From: Pseudomonadota bacterium
GTDB lineage: Bacteria; Pseudomonadota; Alphaproteobacteria; Sphingomonadales; Sphingomonadaceae
Assembly: GCA_023433305.1 (NCBI GenBank)
Contig: JAEZCZ010000107.1
Location: 1 to 11,977, forward strand
Direction of reading: 5' to 3'
DNA: 11,977 bases
Shown: positions 6,025 through 11,977 of the stretch, one piece after another
How positions within the stretch are numbered: position 1 is the stretch's first letter
How the letters are laid out: every line of letters starts with the position of its first letter
Notes under the pieces: generated by a model
What the model was told of the DNA's origin: nothing
Database searches by the model: none
Seen by the model: the letters and a program-made list of their open reading frames with translations, nothing else
Program-made: the position numbers and the translations under genes

Positions 6025-6738
6025 CTATTTGCGGCGGAAGCGGAAGTACCAGACTTCGTGACCCTCCCGCCGGGCCTTGGCCTCGTAGCGGGTTTCCGGC
6101 CAGCCACCCGGACGGCGCTGCCAGCTCTCGGGCCCGTCCACGAGCCACTCGAAGTCGGCAGTGTGACGCCGCATGACCATCAGGGCGTGGCGCAGGTATA
6201 TCGGATGATCGGTGCCGAAACGGAACTCGCCGCCCGGCTTCAACTTGGCCGCGAACATGGACACCGGCCCATCGTTCATCATCCGACGCTTCGCGTGGCG
6301 GGCCTTCGGCCAGGGGTCGGGATGGAGCAGGTAGAGGAAGGATAGGGCGCCATCGGGGAGCCGCTCCAGGACCTCCAGCGCGTCACCGTGATGCAGGCGC
6401 ACGTTGCCGAGCGGCGGGTGGGCACCCTGGTCGCCGCTTACGTGCACGAGCGCCTGCGCCACCCCGTTGAGGAACGGCTCGCAGCCGATGAATCCGTGGT
6501 CGGGCAGCATGTCGGCACGCCCCGCCAAGTGCTCGCCGCCACCGAATCCGATCTCGAAATGAAGCGCTCGATCGTCCCCGAACAAGCGTTTTGCTGTTAT
6601 GATACCGTCCGATGGCACCGCGATCTGCGGGAGCAACTGTTCCACCAGCGCCTGTTGCCCGGCGCGTAGTGGCTTGCCCTTGCTACGGCCGTAAAGCCGG
6701 TTGAGCGTGGTGGGATCGCCGGGCTTGTGCGCTGTCAT
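6025..6738 (-). CDS. trmB: tRNA (guanine-N7-)-methyltransferase
   Basis: Methylates N7 of guanine 46 in the tRNA variable loop using S-adenosylmethionine; cytoplasmic. At 237 residues from the ATG at 6738 it has the usual length. The class I methyltransferase fold is seen in the SAM-binding motif FEIGFGGGEHL (61-71), the acidic GCEPFLNGV (85-93), HGDA (117-120), the TrmB signature HPDPWPKARHAKRR (139-152), GTDHPIY (175-181) and the late TRYEAKA (216-222), whose Thr and Glu contact substrate and cofactor. A TTG at 6768 would add ten residues, but MTAHKPGDPTTLNRLYGRS is the more typical beginning. A TTGACC at about 6769-6774 on this strand could be a -35 element. It is divergent from the HTH regulator gene. 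Confidence 0.95.
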   Translation of the reverse strand: MTAHKPGDPTTLNRLYGRSKGKPLRAGQQALVEQLLPQIAVPSDGIITAKRLFGDDRALHFEIGFGGGEHLAGRADMLPDHGFIGCEPFLNGVAQALVHVSGDQGAHPPLGNVRLHHGDALEVLERLPDGALSFLYLLHPDPWPKARHAKRRMMNDGPVSMFAAKLKPGGEFRFGTDHPIYLRHALMVMRRHTADFEWLVDGPESWQRRPGGWPETRYEAKARREGHEVWYFRFRRK

Positions 6739-6854
6739 GGCCGCGCCGTCTGGCGGCCGGTCCGGCAAGGGTCAAGGACTTGCGCTGCGTAGTCTCCGAG
6801 GGCCCAAAAAAATTGGTATGGACGGCTCCGAACACCTGTGGTGAGCACCGAGCA
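6739..6854. promoter_or_regulatory. Divergent region between trmB and the membrane HTH regulator
   Basis: A 116-base spacer that must serve trmB leftwards and the HTH gene rightwards. On the minus strand TTGACC (about 6769-6774) is a candidate -35 for trmB. A run of seven A residues lies near 6806-6812. I could not define a rightward promoter. If the regulator is autoregulated, its operator would be expected here, but no strong dyad was seen. Confidence 0.3.
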
Positions 6855-7676
6855 ATGTCGGCCCCGGAACGTCCAGCCATCGGAGTTGGAGCCCTATCTG
6901 ACAAAGAGCTGGAGATTCTGCGCCTGCTGGCCACGGGCCACACGGTGAAGTCGATCTCCGCGCGCCTGGGACGCTCCGAAACCTCGATCAACGAGCGCTT
7001 GCGCGATGCCCGCCGCAAGACCGGCATCGGCAGCAGCCGCGAACTCGCGCGCCACGTGGCCGCCCAGAAAATTTGGGACAAGAATATCGATCTTTCGATG
7101 AACCGCCCCGTGATCGACGGTCGGGCGCGGTCGCCATTCTTGGGGCGGCCAATCTCGAAAGGGACGATCATCATGTTTATCGCCATGGCCTTCGCTACTG
7201 CCGGGCTCCTCTACGCGGCAGTCGAGTCGATCGAGCAGCCGACGCCCGCGCCAACCGCGCTTCCCGCAGCCGGCCATCTGCCGCTCGTCGGGAAATGGTC
7301 ATTGGATACCTCGCGCATCCCCGCCGAAGAGCGGCCACGCAGCGTCATCCTGGATTTCCGCCTTTCCGGCGATCGACAATGGACAGGCCAGAGCGACGTC
7401 GTCGCCGCCGATGGCTCTCGCCAGCAAGCGCAGGCGACGGCGGCAGCCGACGGTGTGCCCGTAACGGTGACCGGCAACATGCCGTCGGTCGACATGGTCT
7501 CGTTGCGCCAACCCGCGCCCAACACGCTGGTGCTGACGTTCACGAAGGACGGCGATGCGGTCTCGACGCGGGTTTACACCGTCGAAGGCGACGGCAACTC
7601 CATGAAGGAGACGATCGTCTGGGCGGGCGACGTCACTCCGAGGATGGTAACGACCTACTACAATCGGGTCGAATGA
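6855..7676 (+). CDS. Membrane-anchored LuxR-type HTH regulator with periplasmic beta-rich domain
   Basis: A 273-residue protein of three parts. Residues 14-68 form a LuxR/GerE-like helix-turn-helix: LSDKELEILRLLATGHTVKSISARLGRSETSINERLRDA..KTG, with the typical E...LRLLA.GHT..SI...L..SE.....RL pattern. Residues 104-122 (TIIMFIAMAFATAGLLYAA) are a single membrane helix. Residues 143-273 begin LVGKWSLDTSRI and contain PVTVTGN (202-208), VSLRQPAPNTLVLTFTKDGDAV and a closing VTTYYNRVE. I recognise this pattern from secreted or periplasmic lipocalin-like domains of unknown function. The HTH should face the cytoplasm and the C-terminal domain the periplasm, as in ToxR and CadC, though those carry winged helices. 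A one-component envelope sensor is therefore inferred; no ligand or target is known. The ATG at 6855 is chosen because it directly precedes the HTH; the ribosome site is weak. It converges on ctrA. Confidence 0.75.
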   Translation: MSAPERPAIGVGALSDKELEILRLLATGHTVKSISARLGRSETSINERLRDARRKTGIGSSRELARHVAAQKIWDKNIDLSMNRPVIDGRARSPFLGRPISKGTIIMFIAMAFATAGLLYAAVESIEQPTPAPTALPAAGHLPLVGKWSLDTSRIPAEERPRSVILDFRLSGDRQWTGQSDVVAADGSRQQAQATAAADGVPVTVTGNMPSVDMVSLRQPAPNTLVLTFTKDGDAVSTRVYTVEGDGNSMKETIVWAGDVTPRMVTTYYNRVE

Positions 7677-7716
7677 CCATGAGCGCCGCCGTACTCGCGC
7701 ACTGCGGCCAACGACA

Positions 7717-7746
7717 AACCGCCCCGGAGCAGACTTCGGGGCGGTT
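7717..7746. terminator. Strong shared terminator hairpin between the HTH gene and ctrA
   Basis: AACCGCCCCG (7717-7726) pairs perfectly with CGGGGCGGTT (7737-7746). Inside it GAG and CTT can add three more pairs around a CAGA loop, for up to 13 base pairs. Read leftwards it ends GGTTTGTCGTT, which gives a modest T-rich tail for ctrA. Read rightwards the tail is GGTTCGAATT. It lies between converging genes, so it probably ends both transcripts, better for ctrA. Confidence 0.75.
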
Positions 7747-7769
7747 CGAATTCCAGGAGAGGAAACGCG

Positions 7770-8465
7770 TTAGGCGGCTTCGACCTCTTCGCCCGGCTCG
7801 CGCAGCACGTAGCCGCGGCCCCAGACGGTCTCGATGTAGTTTTCGCCCCCGCAGGCGGTCGAAAGCTTCTTGCGCAGCTTGCAGATGAAGACGTCGATGA
7901 TCTTGAGCTCGGGCTCGTCCATGCCGCCGTAGAGGTGGTTGAGGAACATTTCCTTGGTCAGCGTGGTGCCCTTGCGGAGCGAGAGCAGCTCCAGCATCGC
8001 GTATTCCTTGCCGGTCAGGTGAACGCGGGCGCCATCGACCTCGACGGTCTTGGCATCGAGGTTGACCGCCAGCTTGCCGGTGCGGATGACCGACTGGCTG
8101 TGGCCCTTCGAGCGGCGGACAACGGCGTGGATGCGAGCGACGAGCTCGTCGCGATGGAATGGCTTGGTGACGTAGTCGTCGGCGCCGAAGCCGAACGAGC
8201 GGATCTTGGAGTCCATCTCCGAGATGCCGGAAAGGATCAGCACCGGGGTCTGCACTTTGGCCACCCGGAGCTTCTTGAGCACGTCGTAGCCGTGCATGTC
8301 GGGCAGGTTCAGATCGAGGAGAATGATGTCGTAGTCGTACAGCTTGCCGAGGTCCAAGCCCTCCTCGCCGAGGTCGGTCGAGTAGACGTTGAAGCCTTCC
8401 GTCGTGAGCATGAGCTCGATCGCCTTGGCGGTCGTAGGCTCGTCTTCGATCAGCAGCACGCGCAT
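7770..8465 (-). CDS. ctrA: Cell-cycle response regulator CtrA
   Basis: An OmpR/PhoB-type response regulator that, when phosphorylated, controls cell-cycle, flagellar and related genes in alphaproteobacteria. At 231 residues it is full length. The receiver domain (1-118) has acidic residues Glu7 and Asp8, phospho-acceptor Asp51 in LLDLNLP, Ser79 and Lys101 (TKPF). The winged-helix DNA-binding domain spans about 125-222, with LTGKEYAMLELL, the recognition region KIIDVFICKLRKKL and the wing ending WGRGYVL. The chain ends in Ala-Ala, the feature required for ClpXP proteolysis of Caulobacter CtrA. The ATG at 8465 has AAGGGGG seven bases upstream. It follows rpoN on the same strand after 192 bases carrying candidate CtrA and GANTC sites, so it likely has its own promoter. 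Confidence 0.97.
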   Translation of the reverse strand: MRVLLIEDEPTTAKAIELMLTTEGFNVYSTDLGEEGLDLGKLYDYDIILLDLNLPDMHGYDVLKKLRVAKVQTPVLILSGISEMDSKIRSFGFGADDYVTKPFHRDELVARIHAVVRRSKGHSQSVIRTGKLAVNLDAKTVEVDGARVHLTGKEYAMLELLSLRKGTTLTKEMFLNHLYGGMDEPELKIIDVFICKLRKKLSTACGGENYIETVWGRGYVLREPGEEVEAA

Positions 8466-8489
8466 GGGTTAGCCCCCTTCAAGACCCCC

Positions 8490-8517
8490 GGTCACACCTC
8501 GATAACAGGTGTTGACC
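8490..8517 (-). repeat. Inverted repeat in the ctrA leader
   Basis: ACACCT (8494-8499) pairs with AGGTGT (8507-8512) around a 7-base loop. After a one-base bulge the stem is extended by four more pairs (8490-8493 with 8514-8517). It lies 25-52 bases upstream of the ctrA ATG. It could be a leader RNA hairpin or a dyad operator; nothing in the sequence decides between these. Confidence 0.45.
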
Positions 8518-8550
8518 CGAATTAACCACGCCATGTCTCAACGAAAAAGG

Positions 8551-8565
8551 TTAATTAACGGTAAA
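8551..8565 (-). promoter_or_regulatory. Candidate CtrA-binding site (autoregulation)
   Basis: Read on the minus strand it is TTTA-CCGTTAA-TTAA, matching TTAA-N7-TTAA at 7 of 8 fixed positions, and it is followed by CC. It lies about 86-100 bases upstream of the ctrA ATG. CtrA autoregulation is established in Caulobacter; that it applies here is inference from this match and position. Confidence 0.5.
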
Positions 8566-8584
8566 GCGGTTCGCAGCCGCGACA

Positions 8585-8589
8585 GAGTC
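8585..8589. promoter_or_regulatory. GANTC (CcrM methylation) site in the ctrA promoter region
   Basis: GAGTC, about 120 bases upstream of the ctrA start and 20 bases beyond the candidate CtrA box. In Caulobacter, full methylation of a GANTC site in the ctrA P1 promoter represses it. The presence of CcrM in this organism is assumed, since the gene is not in the window. Confidence 0.4.
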
Positions 8590-8610
8590 TTTTTGGTCAC
8601 ATAAAGGTTC

Positions 8611-8626
8611 TCCCCTATTTTGGGGA
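8611..8626 (-). repeat. Small inverted repeat downstream of rpoN
   Basis: TCCCC (8611-8615) and GGGGA (8622-8626) can pair around TATTTT. Alternatively CCTAT (8614-8618) pairs with ATAGG (8626-8630). Read leftwards it is not followed by a T-tract, so it is a poor intrinsic terminator for rpoN. Confidence 0.3.
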
Positions 8627-8657
8627 TAGGCGATCCGAGCCGCGATGTCGTGACCGC

Positions 8658-10127
8658 TTACGCGACTCGCGCGAGCTTCTTCTGCCGCCGCCGCTGCACC
8701 GAGCTGCCGATGCCGATCGCTTCGCGGTACTTGGCGACAGTGCGCCGTGCGAGGTCGAAGCCTTTGGCCCGCAGGAGCTCGACGAGTTGGTCGTCCGACA
8801 GGATGTCGTTCACGTCCTCGGCGTCGCACAGCGCGCGGATCTGCGCCTTGACCGCCTCGGCCGAAACCGAGCCCTCGCCGTCTGCCGACGCTACCCCGCT
8901 GGTAAAGAAGTACTTCAGCTCGAACGTGCCGCGCGGGCAGTGCAGGTACTTGTTCGAGGTTACCCGGCTGACGGTGCTTTCGTGGACCTCGACTGCGTCG
9001 GCGACCGTGCGCAAGGTGAGCGGCTTGAGATGCGCCACGCCGCGCCGGAAGAATCCCTCCTGCTGCTTCACGATCTCGGCGGCGACCTTGAGGATCGTCC
9101 TCTGCCGCTGGTCGAGCGCCTTGATCAGCCACTTGGCGTCGGCGAGCTTCTCGCTGAGCCAGGACTTGGATTCGCGGTCGGTGCAGCTGCCCCGCAGCTC
9201 CACATAATAGGAACGGTTGACGATCAGTCTCGGCAAGGTGGCCTGATTGATGGCGATCTCCCACCCATCCTTCGTCCCGGGCGCCACGAGGATGTCGGGC
9301 ACGATCGGTTCGCGTTCGCCGCCACCGAAGCGCAGCCCTGGCTTGGGATCGTAGCCACGCAGCTCGCCGAGCATCTCGGCGAAGTCTTCATCGTCCACAC
9401 CGCACATCCGCTTGAGGCGAGCAAATTCTCCGCGCGCCAGCAGCTCCAGGTTGTCGATCAGCCGTTCCATGCATGGATCGTAGCGGTCGGCTTCCTTCGC
9501 CTGAAGCGCGAGGCATTCCGAAAGCGAGCGGGCCCCGACGCCGGTCGGATCGAGCGACTGCACCAGTCCGAGCGCGTCCTCGGCCCGGGCCAACGGAACG
9601 CCGAGATCGGTCGCGACTTCGCGTAGCGGGGTGGCCAAGTAGCCGGCTTCGTCGATCAGACCGATGAGATGCCGCGCGATGAACAGCAGTTCCGGATCCC
9701 TCGTGACCGAGCCGATCTGAAGTTCGAGGTGCTCGGCGAGTGTCGGATCGTCCTTCCCGCGCTCTTCGATCGCGGGGCCATCCTCGCCGCCGCCTGCGCC
9801 GGGCGAAGCCGACCAGTCCCCCGTGTCGCGATCCCGGTCGAGAGCGGCCGGGTCGATGTCGAGCGGGGCATCGGCTTCGCCTTGCCCGCGCTGGATGAGC
9901 TCGTCGGCGGTCGGTTCGGCCGGCGGATCCTCACGGGTTTCTTGCTGTGCCGGCCGCTCGAGCGTGACCTCGCCGGCTTCGAGCAACGGATTGGTCTCGA
10001 GCGCCTCGCCGATGAAAGCCTCGATCTCGAGATTGGACAGCGCCAGCAGCTTGATCGCCTGCTGGAGCTGCGGCGTCATCGTCAGCGATTGCGACTGACG
10101 CAGATCGAGACGCGGACCGAGCGCCAT
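8658..10127 (-). CDS. rpoN: RNA polymerase sigma-54 factor
   Basis: The alternative sigma factor that recognises -24/-12 promoters and needs AAA+ activators to open DNA. It has 489 residues. The activator-interacting, glutamine- and leucine-rich region I is at 1-50 (LRQSQSLTMTPQLQQAIKLLAL, with NPLLE at its end). An acidic variable region II (55-130) follows, then the core-binding domain (about 130-320). The helix-turn-helix (about 370-395) includes TLRTVADAV..HESTVSRV and is followed by FELKYFF (402-408). The RpoN box ARRTVAKYRE at 460-469 is the perfect family consensus. The ATG at 10127 gives the canonical MALGPRLDLRQSQ start. It lies 26 bases after lptB, the usual lptB-rpoN order. The commonly adjacent hpf gene is absent, and ctrA follows instead. 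No sigma-54 activator is in the window. Confidence 0.97.
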   Translation of the reverse strand: MALGPRLDLRQSQSLTMTPQLQQAIKLLALSNLEIEAFIGEALETNPLLEAGEVTLERPAQQETREDPPAEPTADELIQRGQGEADAPLDIDPAALDRDRDTGDWSASPGAGGGEDGPAIEERGKDDPTLAEHLELQIGSVTRDPELLFIARHLIGLIDEAGYLATPLREVATDLGVPLARAEDALGLVQSLDPTGVGARSLSECLALQAKEADRYDPCMERLIDNLELLARGEFARLKRMCGVDDEDFAEMLGELRGYDPKPGLRFGGGEREPIVPDILVAPGTKDGWEIAINQATLPRLIVNRSYYVELRGSCTDRESKSWLSEKLADAKWLIKALDQRQRTILKVAAEIVKQQEGFFRRGVAHLKPLTLRTVADAVEVHESTVSRVTSNKYLHCPRGTFELKYFFTSGVASADGEGSVSAEAVKAQIRALCDAEDVNDILSDDQLVELLRAKGFDLARRTVAKYREAIGIGSSVQRRRQKKLARVA

Positions 10128-10153
10128 GGTTCAGCTCGCCCCCGCCGCTCGCA

Positions 10154-10966
10154 TTACAGGGTGAAGCTCTCGCCGAGATAGAGTCGCCGCACGTTCTCGT
10201 CGGCGACCAGGTCCTCGGGACTGCCGGCGAACAGCACCTGCCCGCCGTAGATGATGCAGGCGCGATCGACGATGTCGAGCGTCTCGCGCACGTTGTGGTC
10301 GGTGATCAGCACGCCGATGCCCCGACGCTTGAGGTCCTTCACCAGCTCACGGATGTCTCCGATTGAAAGCGGATCGATGCCCGCGAAAGGCTCGTCGAGC
10401 AGCATGATGGACGGTTTCGCGGCGAGCGCGCGGGCAATCTCGCAACGGCGCCGTTCGCCGCCCGAGAGCGCCATCGCCGGGCTCTCGCGCAGCCGGGTTA
10501 GGTGGAATTCCTCGAGCAGCCTATCCAGCTCGGCCGCGCGCGTCGCCTTGTCGGGTTCGACCATCTCGAGCACGCAACTGATGTTCTGTTCCACGGTCAT
10601 CCCGCGGAAGATGCTGGTCTCCTGCGGCAGATAGCCGAGCCCCAGGATCGCGCGGCGATACATCGGCAGCTTGGTGACATCGATGCCGTCCATGAGGATG
10701 CGGCCGCTGTCTGGGCGCACCAGGCCCATGATGGAGTAAAAGCAGGTCGTCTTGCCCGCGCCGTTCGGGCCCAGCAGGCCCAGCACTTCGCCTTTGCCGA
10801 CCGTCAGCGAGATATCGGTCAACACCGCTCGCTTGTCGTAGCTCTTGGCGATCGAGACCACCTCGAGCCCTCCTTGCGGAATGGGCGGGGCGGCGTTCGC
10901 GGGGGCCTCGGCCATGGCCGAAGCGAGCGCCTGGGTGTCGAGGGAATGGTCGTCGAGCGCGTTCAT
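10154..10966 (-). CDS. lptB: LPS export ABC transporter ATP-binding protein LptB
   Basis: The cytoplasmic ATPase that, with LptF and LptG, extracts lipopolysaccharide from the inner membrane and drives it along the Lpt bridge. From the ATG at 10966 it has 270 residues. An alanine- and proline-rich N-terminal extension of about 33 residues precedes the ABC core. Walker A is GPNGAGKTT (66-74), the Q-loop glutamine is Q115 in YLPQET, the signature is LSGGE (167-171), Walker B is IMLLDEP (187-193) and the switch histidine is H224 in ITDHN. EPFAGIDP and the C-terminal RRLYLGESFTL are typical of LptB. A TTG at 11014 would add 16 residues; the ATG is preferred although its ribosome site is weak. The rpoN gene follows 26 bases downstream. 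The partner genes lptA and lptC, often immediately upstream, are not here. Confidence 0.95.
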   Translation of the reverse strand: MNALDDHSLDTQALASAMAEAPANAAPPIPQGGLEVVSIAKSYDKRAVLTDISLTVGKGEVLGLLGPNGAGKTTCFYSIMGLVRPDSGRILMDGIDVTKLPMYRRAILGLGYLPQETSIFRGMTVEQNISCVLEMVEPDKATRAAELDRLLEEFHLTRLRESPAMALSGGERRRCEIARALAAKPSIMLLDEPFAGIDPLSIGDIRELVKDLKRRGIGVLITDHNVRETLDIVDRACIIYGGQVLFAGSPEDLVADENVRRLYLGESFTL

Positions 10967-11124
10967 CGCTTGCCGATTTAGCACGGGTTCTCTCGGTTTG
11001 AACCCCGTTGGCAAGATTCATGCATGGCGGTTGCGGCGTGCCGACCCGAAAGAGGGTTAGTGGGCTTGAACCCAGCGCGGCGGGGTGAGATAGTCCGACT
11101 CGGGAGAGCAAAGGAGACGGGCGC
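10967..11124. promoter_or_regulatory. Divergent region between lptB and a small membrane protein gene
   Basis: A 158-base spacer holding both promoters. It has two similar inverted repeats, GGGTT...AACCC at 10985-11005 and again at 11054-11073, with 11- and 10-base loops. GANTC sites lie at 11015-11019 and 11097-11101. No -35/-10 pair is clear enough to call. Confidence 0.4.
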
Positions 11125-11502
11125 ATGAACAAGGCGCTGTGGGAGGCTGCGGAAAAGCAGAAGACCGCGAAGCACAAGCTCGATTGGCGACGCAGGATGA
11201 GCGACAATGTCGCCTACGCGCTGCTCACTTATACCGGCTTGCAGATTTTCGTGACCATGGGCGCCTTGAAGAACGGGACTGGCTCGATCCTTCCCTACTT
11301 CGCCCTGATCGTACTGGTCGCCGCGATCATTCCCGGATGCCGCATGTTCGAGAAGCGATGGGAATCGCTCACCGACAGCCAGGCGGCCAACCCCGAATTC
11401 CGCGACCGTTTCCGCCGCGACCAAGTGGTCCTGTGGATCTGCGCGATCGGCTTGCCGCTCGCGCTCACCGGCCTGTTCATGGCTGTCGCCGCGCTGCTCT
11501 GA
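11125..11502 (+). CDS. Small membrane protein of unknown function
   Basis: A 125-residue protein that I do not recognise. It begins with a basic, amphipathic stretch (MNKALWEAAEKQKTAKHKLDWRRR, described here as residues 1-24), then has three hydrophobic segments: about 28-48, 54-72 and 100-123. A charged segment (74-98, with EKRWESLTDSQ and EFRDRFRRDQ) sits between the second and third. The basic N-terminus suggests N-in topology. The start ATG has AAGGAG about eight bases upstream, which makes this a well-supported real gene. It is divergent from lptB and converges on ppa with 15 bases between the stops. Nothing nearby indicates a function. Confidence 0.8.
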   Translation: MNKALWEAAEKQKTAKHKLDWRRRMSDNVAYALLTYTGLQIFVTMGALKNGTGSILPYFALIVLVAAIIPGCRMFEKRWESLTDSQAANPEFRDRFRRDQVVLWICAIGLPLALTGLFMAVAALL

Positions 11503-11505
11503 TCC

Positions 11506-11529
11506 GCGGCGACGGGCTTAGCCCGCCGC
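11506..11529. terminator. Hairpin over the convergent stops of the membrane protein gene and ppa
   Basis: CGGGC (11513-11517) pairs with GCCCG (11521-11525) around TTA. Outside this GCGG (11506-11509) pairs with CCGC (11526-11529), with a three-base bulge. There is no T-tract and it overlaps the 3' end of ppa, so a terminator role is tentative. Confidence 0.35.
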
Positions 11530-11977
11530 CTGCTGCTTAGCCCGCTCGATCGCCTCCAGGACGATCTGCCGGGCGTCGGCTGCATCGCCCCATTTCCCGA
11601 CGCGGACCCACTTGTCCGCTTCGAGGTCCTTGTAGTGGGTGAAGAAGTGCTCGATCTGCTGGAACACGATCTCCGGCAGGTCGGCGCGACCCTCGACCTT
11701 GGTGTAGTAGGGGAAGGTGGAGTCGACCGGCACGCAGACCAGCTTCTCGTCGCCGCCGGCTTCGTCTTCCAGGTTCAGCACCGCGATCGGACGTGCGCGC
11801 ACGACGCAGCCCGGGATGAACGGCGTGCGCGACACGACCAGCGCGTCGAGCGGATCGCCGTCGGGCGACAAGGTGTGCGGCACGAAGCCGTAATTGGCCG
11901 GGTAGCGCATCGGGGTGTGCAGGATGCGATCGACGAACAGCGCGCCCGACGCCTTGTCGAACTCATATTTCACCGGC
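11518..11977 (-). CDS. ppa: Inorganic pyrophosphatase, family I (partial, N-terminus off the right edge)
   Basis: Hydrolyses pyrophosphate to two phosphates with Mg2+, pulling biosynthetic reactions forward; cytoplasmic. About 153 residues are visible, starting in PVKYEFDKASGALFVDRIL. In complete family members this stretch is preceded by about 25-30 residues, including the conserved E.P.GG.P strand, so the GTG at 11973 is an internal valine and not a start. The family signature DGDPLDAL, with its metal-binding aspartates, and the following VVSRTPFIPGCVVRARPI are present. RYPANYGFVPHTL, KVEGRADLPE and EHFFTHYKDLE also fit the hexameric bacterial enzyme. It converges on the small membrane protein gene. 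Confidence 0.95.
   Translation of the reverse strand, partial: PVKYEFDKASGALFVDRILHTPMRYPANYGFVPHTLSPDGDPLDALVVSRTPFIPGCVVRARPIAVLNLEDEAGGDEKLVCVPVDSTFPYYTKVEGRADLPEIVFQQIEHFFTHYKDLEADKWVRVGKWGDAADARQIVLEAIERAKQQAAG

Larger units (their letters stand above)
8466..8657 (-). promoter_or_regulatory. ctrA control region
   Basis: A 192-base interval between the rpoN stop and the ctrA start, visibly more AT-rich than the flanking genes. It contains a candidate CtrA box (8551-8565), a further TTAACC half-site (8522-8527), one GANTC site (8585-8589), a leader inverted repeat (8490-8517) and a small inverted repeat near the rpoN end (8611-8626). Together these match what is expected of an autoregulated, methylation-sensitive ctrA promoter. 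I do not assign exact -35/-10 hexamers. Confidence 0.6.

Noticed and set aside
11971..11973. GTG as the start of inorganic pyrophosphatase
   Set aside because: It encodes the valine of the conserved P-V-K-Y-E-F-D stretch, which lies about 25-30 residues into complete family members. The gene continues beyond the window.
1..11977. tRNA or rRNA genes, CRISPR arrays, insertion sequences, attachment sites, replication origins
   Set aside because: I read through the window for cloverleaf-like segments, regularly spaced long direct repeats, terminal inverted repeats with transposase frames and DnaA-box clusters, and saw none.

Overview
The window is GC-rich, densely packed chromosomal sequence from an alphaproteobacterium, most likely of the Sphingomonadales. 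The strongest pointer is a complete CtrA cell-cycle regulator with the family's Ala-Ala C-terminus. The TrmB, GluQ, MaeB and LptB-RpoN sequences also read as sphingomonad-type proteins. I assign the order from recognised protein sequence, not from a database search.

Layout. (1) 1-1517, minus strand: an apparent operon running leftwards, gluQ (tRNA-Asp queuosine modification), then a 75-residue HIG1-type twin-helix membrane protein, then an ATP:cob(I)alamin adenosyltransferase cut by the left edge. (2) 1518-2246: a divergent promoter region and a plus-strand stand-alone HNH endonuclease. (3) 2247-2572: a 326-bp gene-free stretch with one good Rho-independent terminator and two weaker terminator-like repeats. 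(4) 2573-5151, plus strand: maeB (malic enzyme fused to a phosphotransacetylase-like domain) overlapping a short SdpI-like membrane protein. (5) 5156-6738, minus strand: a TauE/SafE permease and trmB (tRNA m7G46 methyltransferase). (6) 6855-7676, plus strand: a membrane-anchored LuxR-type HTH protein with a periplasmic beta-rich domain. It converges on ctrA, with a strong hairpin between them. (7) 7770-10966, minus strand: lptB, rpoN and then ctrA, with a 192-bp control region in front of ctrA. (8) 11125-11502, plus strand: a small three-helix membrane protein of unknown function. It converges on inorganic pyrophosphatase (ppa), which is cut by the right edge.

Functionally this is mostly housekeeping: tRNA modification (gluQ, trmB), central carbon metabolism (maeB, ppa), cofactor activation (cobalamin adenosyltransferase), LPS transport (lptB), and two global transcription factors (sigma-54 and CtrA). 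I saw no mobile element, phage, CRISPR array, tRNA, rRNA or toxin-antitoxin pair. I found no clear multi-gene undescribed system. The items most worth a second look are the one-component membrane regulator at 6855-7676, the ctrA control region with candidate CtrA-box and GANTC sites, the uneven distribution of GANTC sites between genes, and the terminator-rich gap before maeB, which may hold a small RNA.
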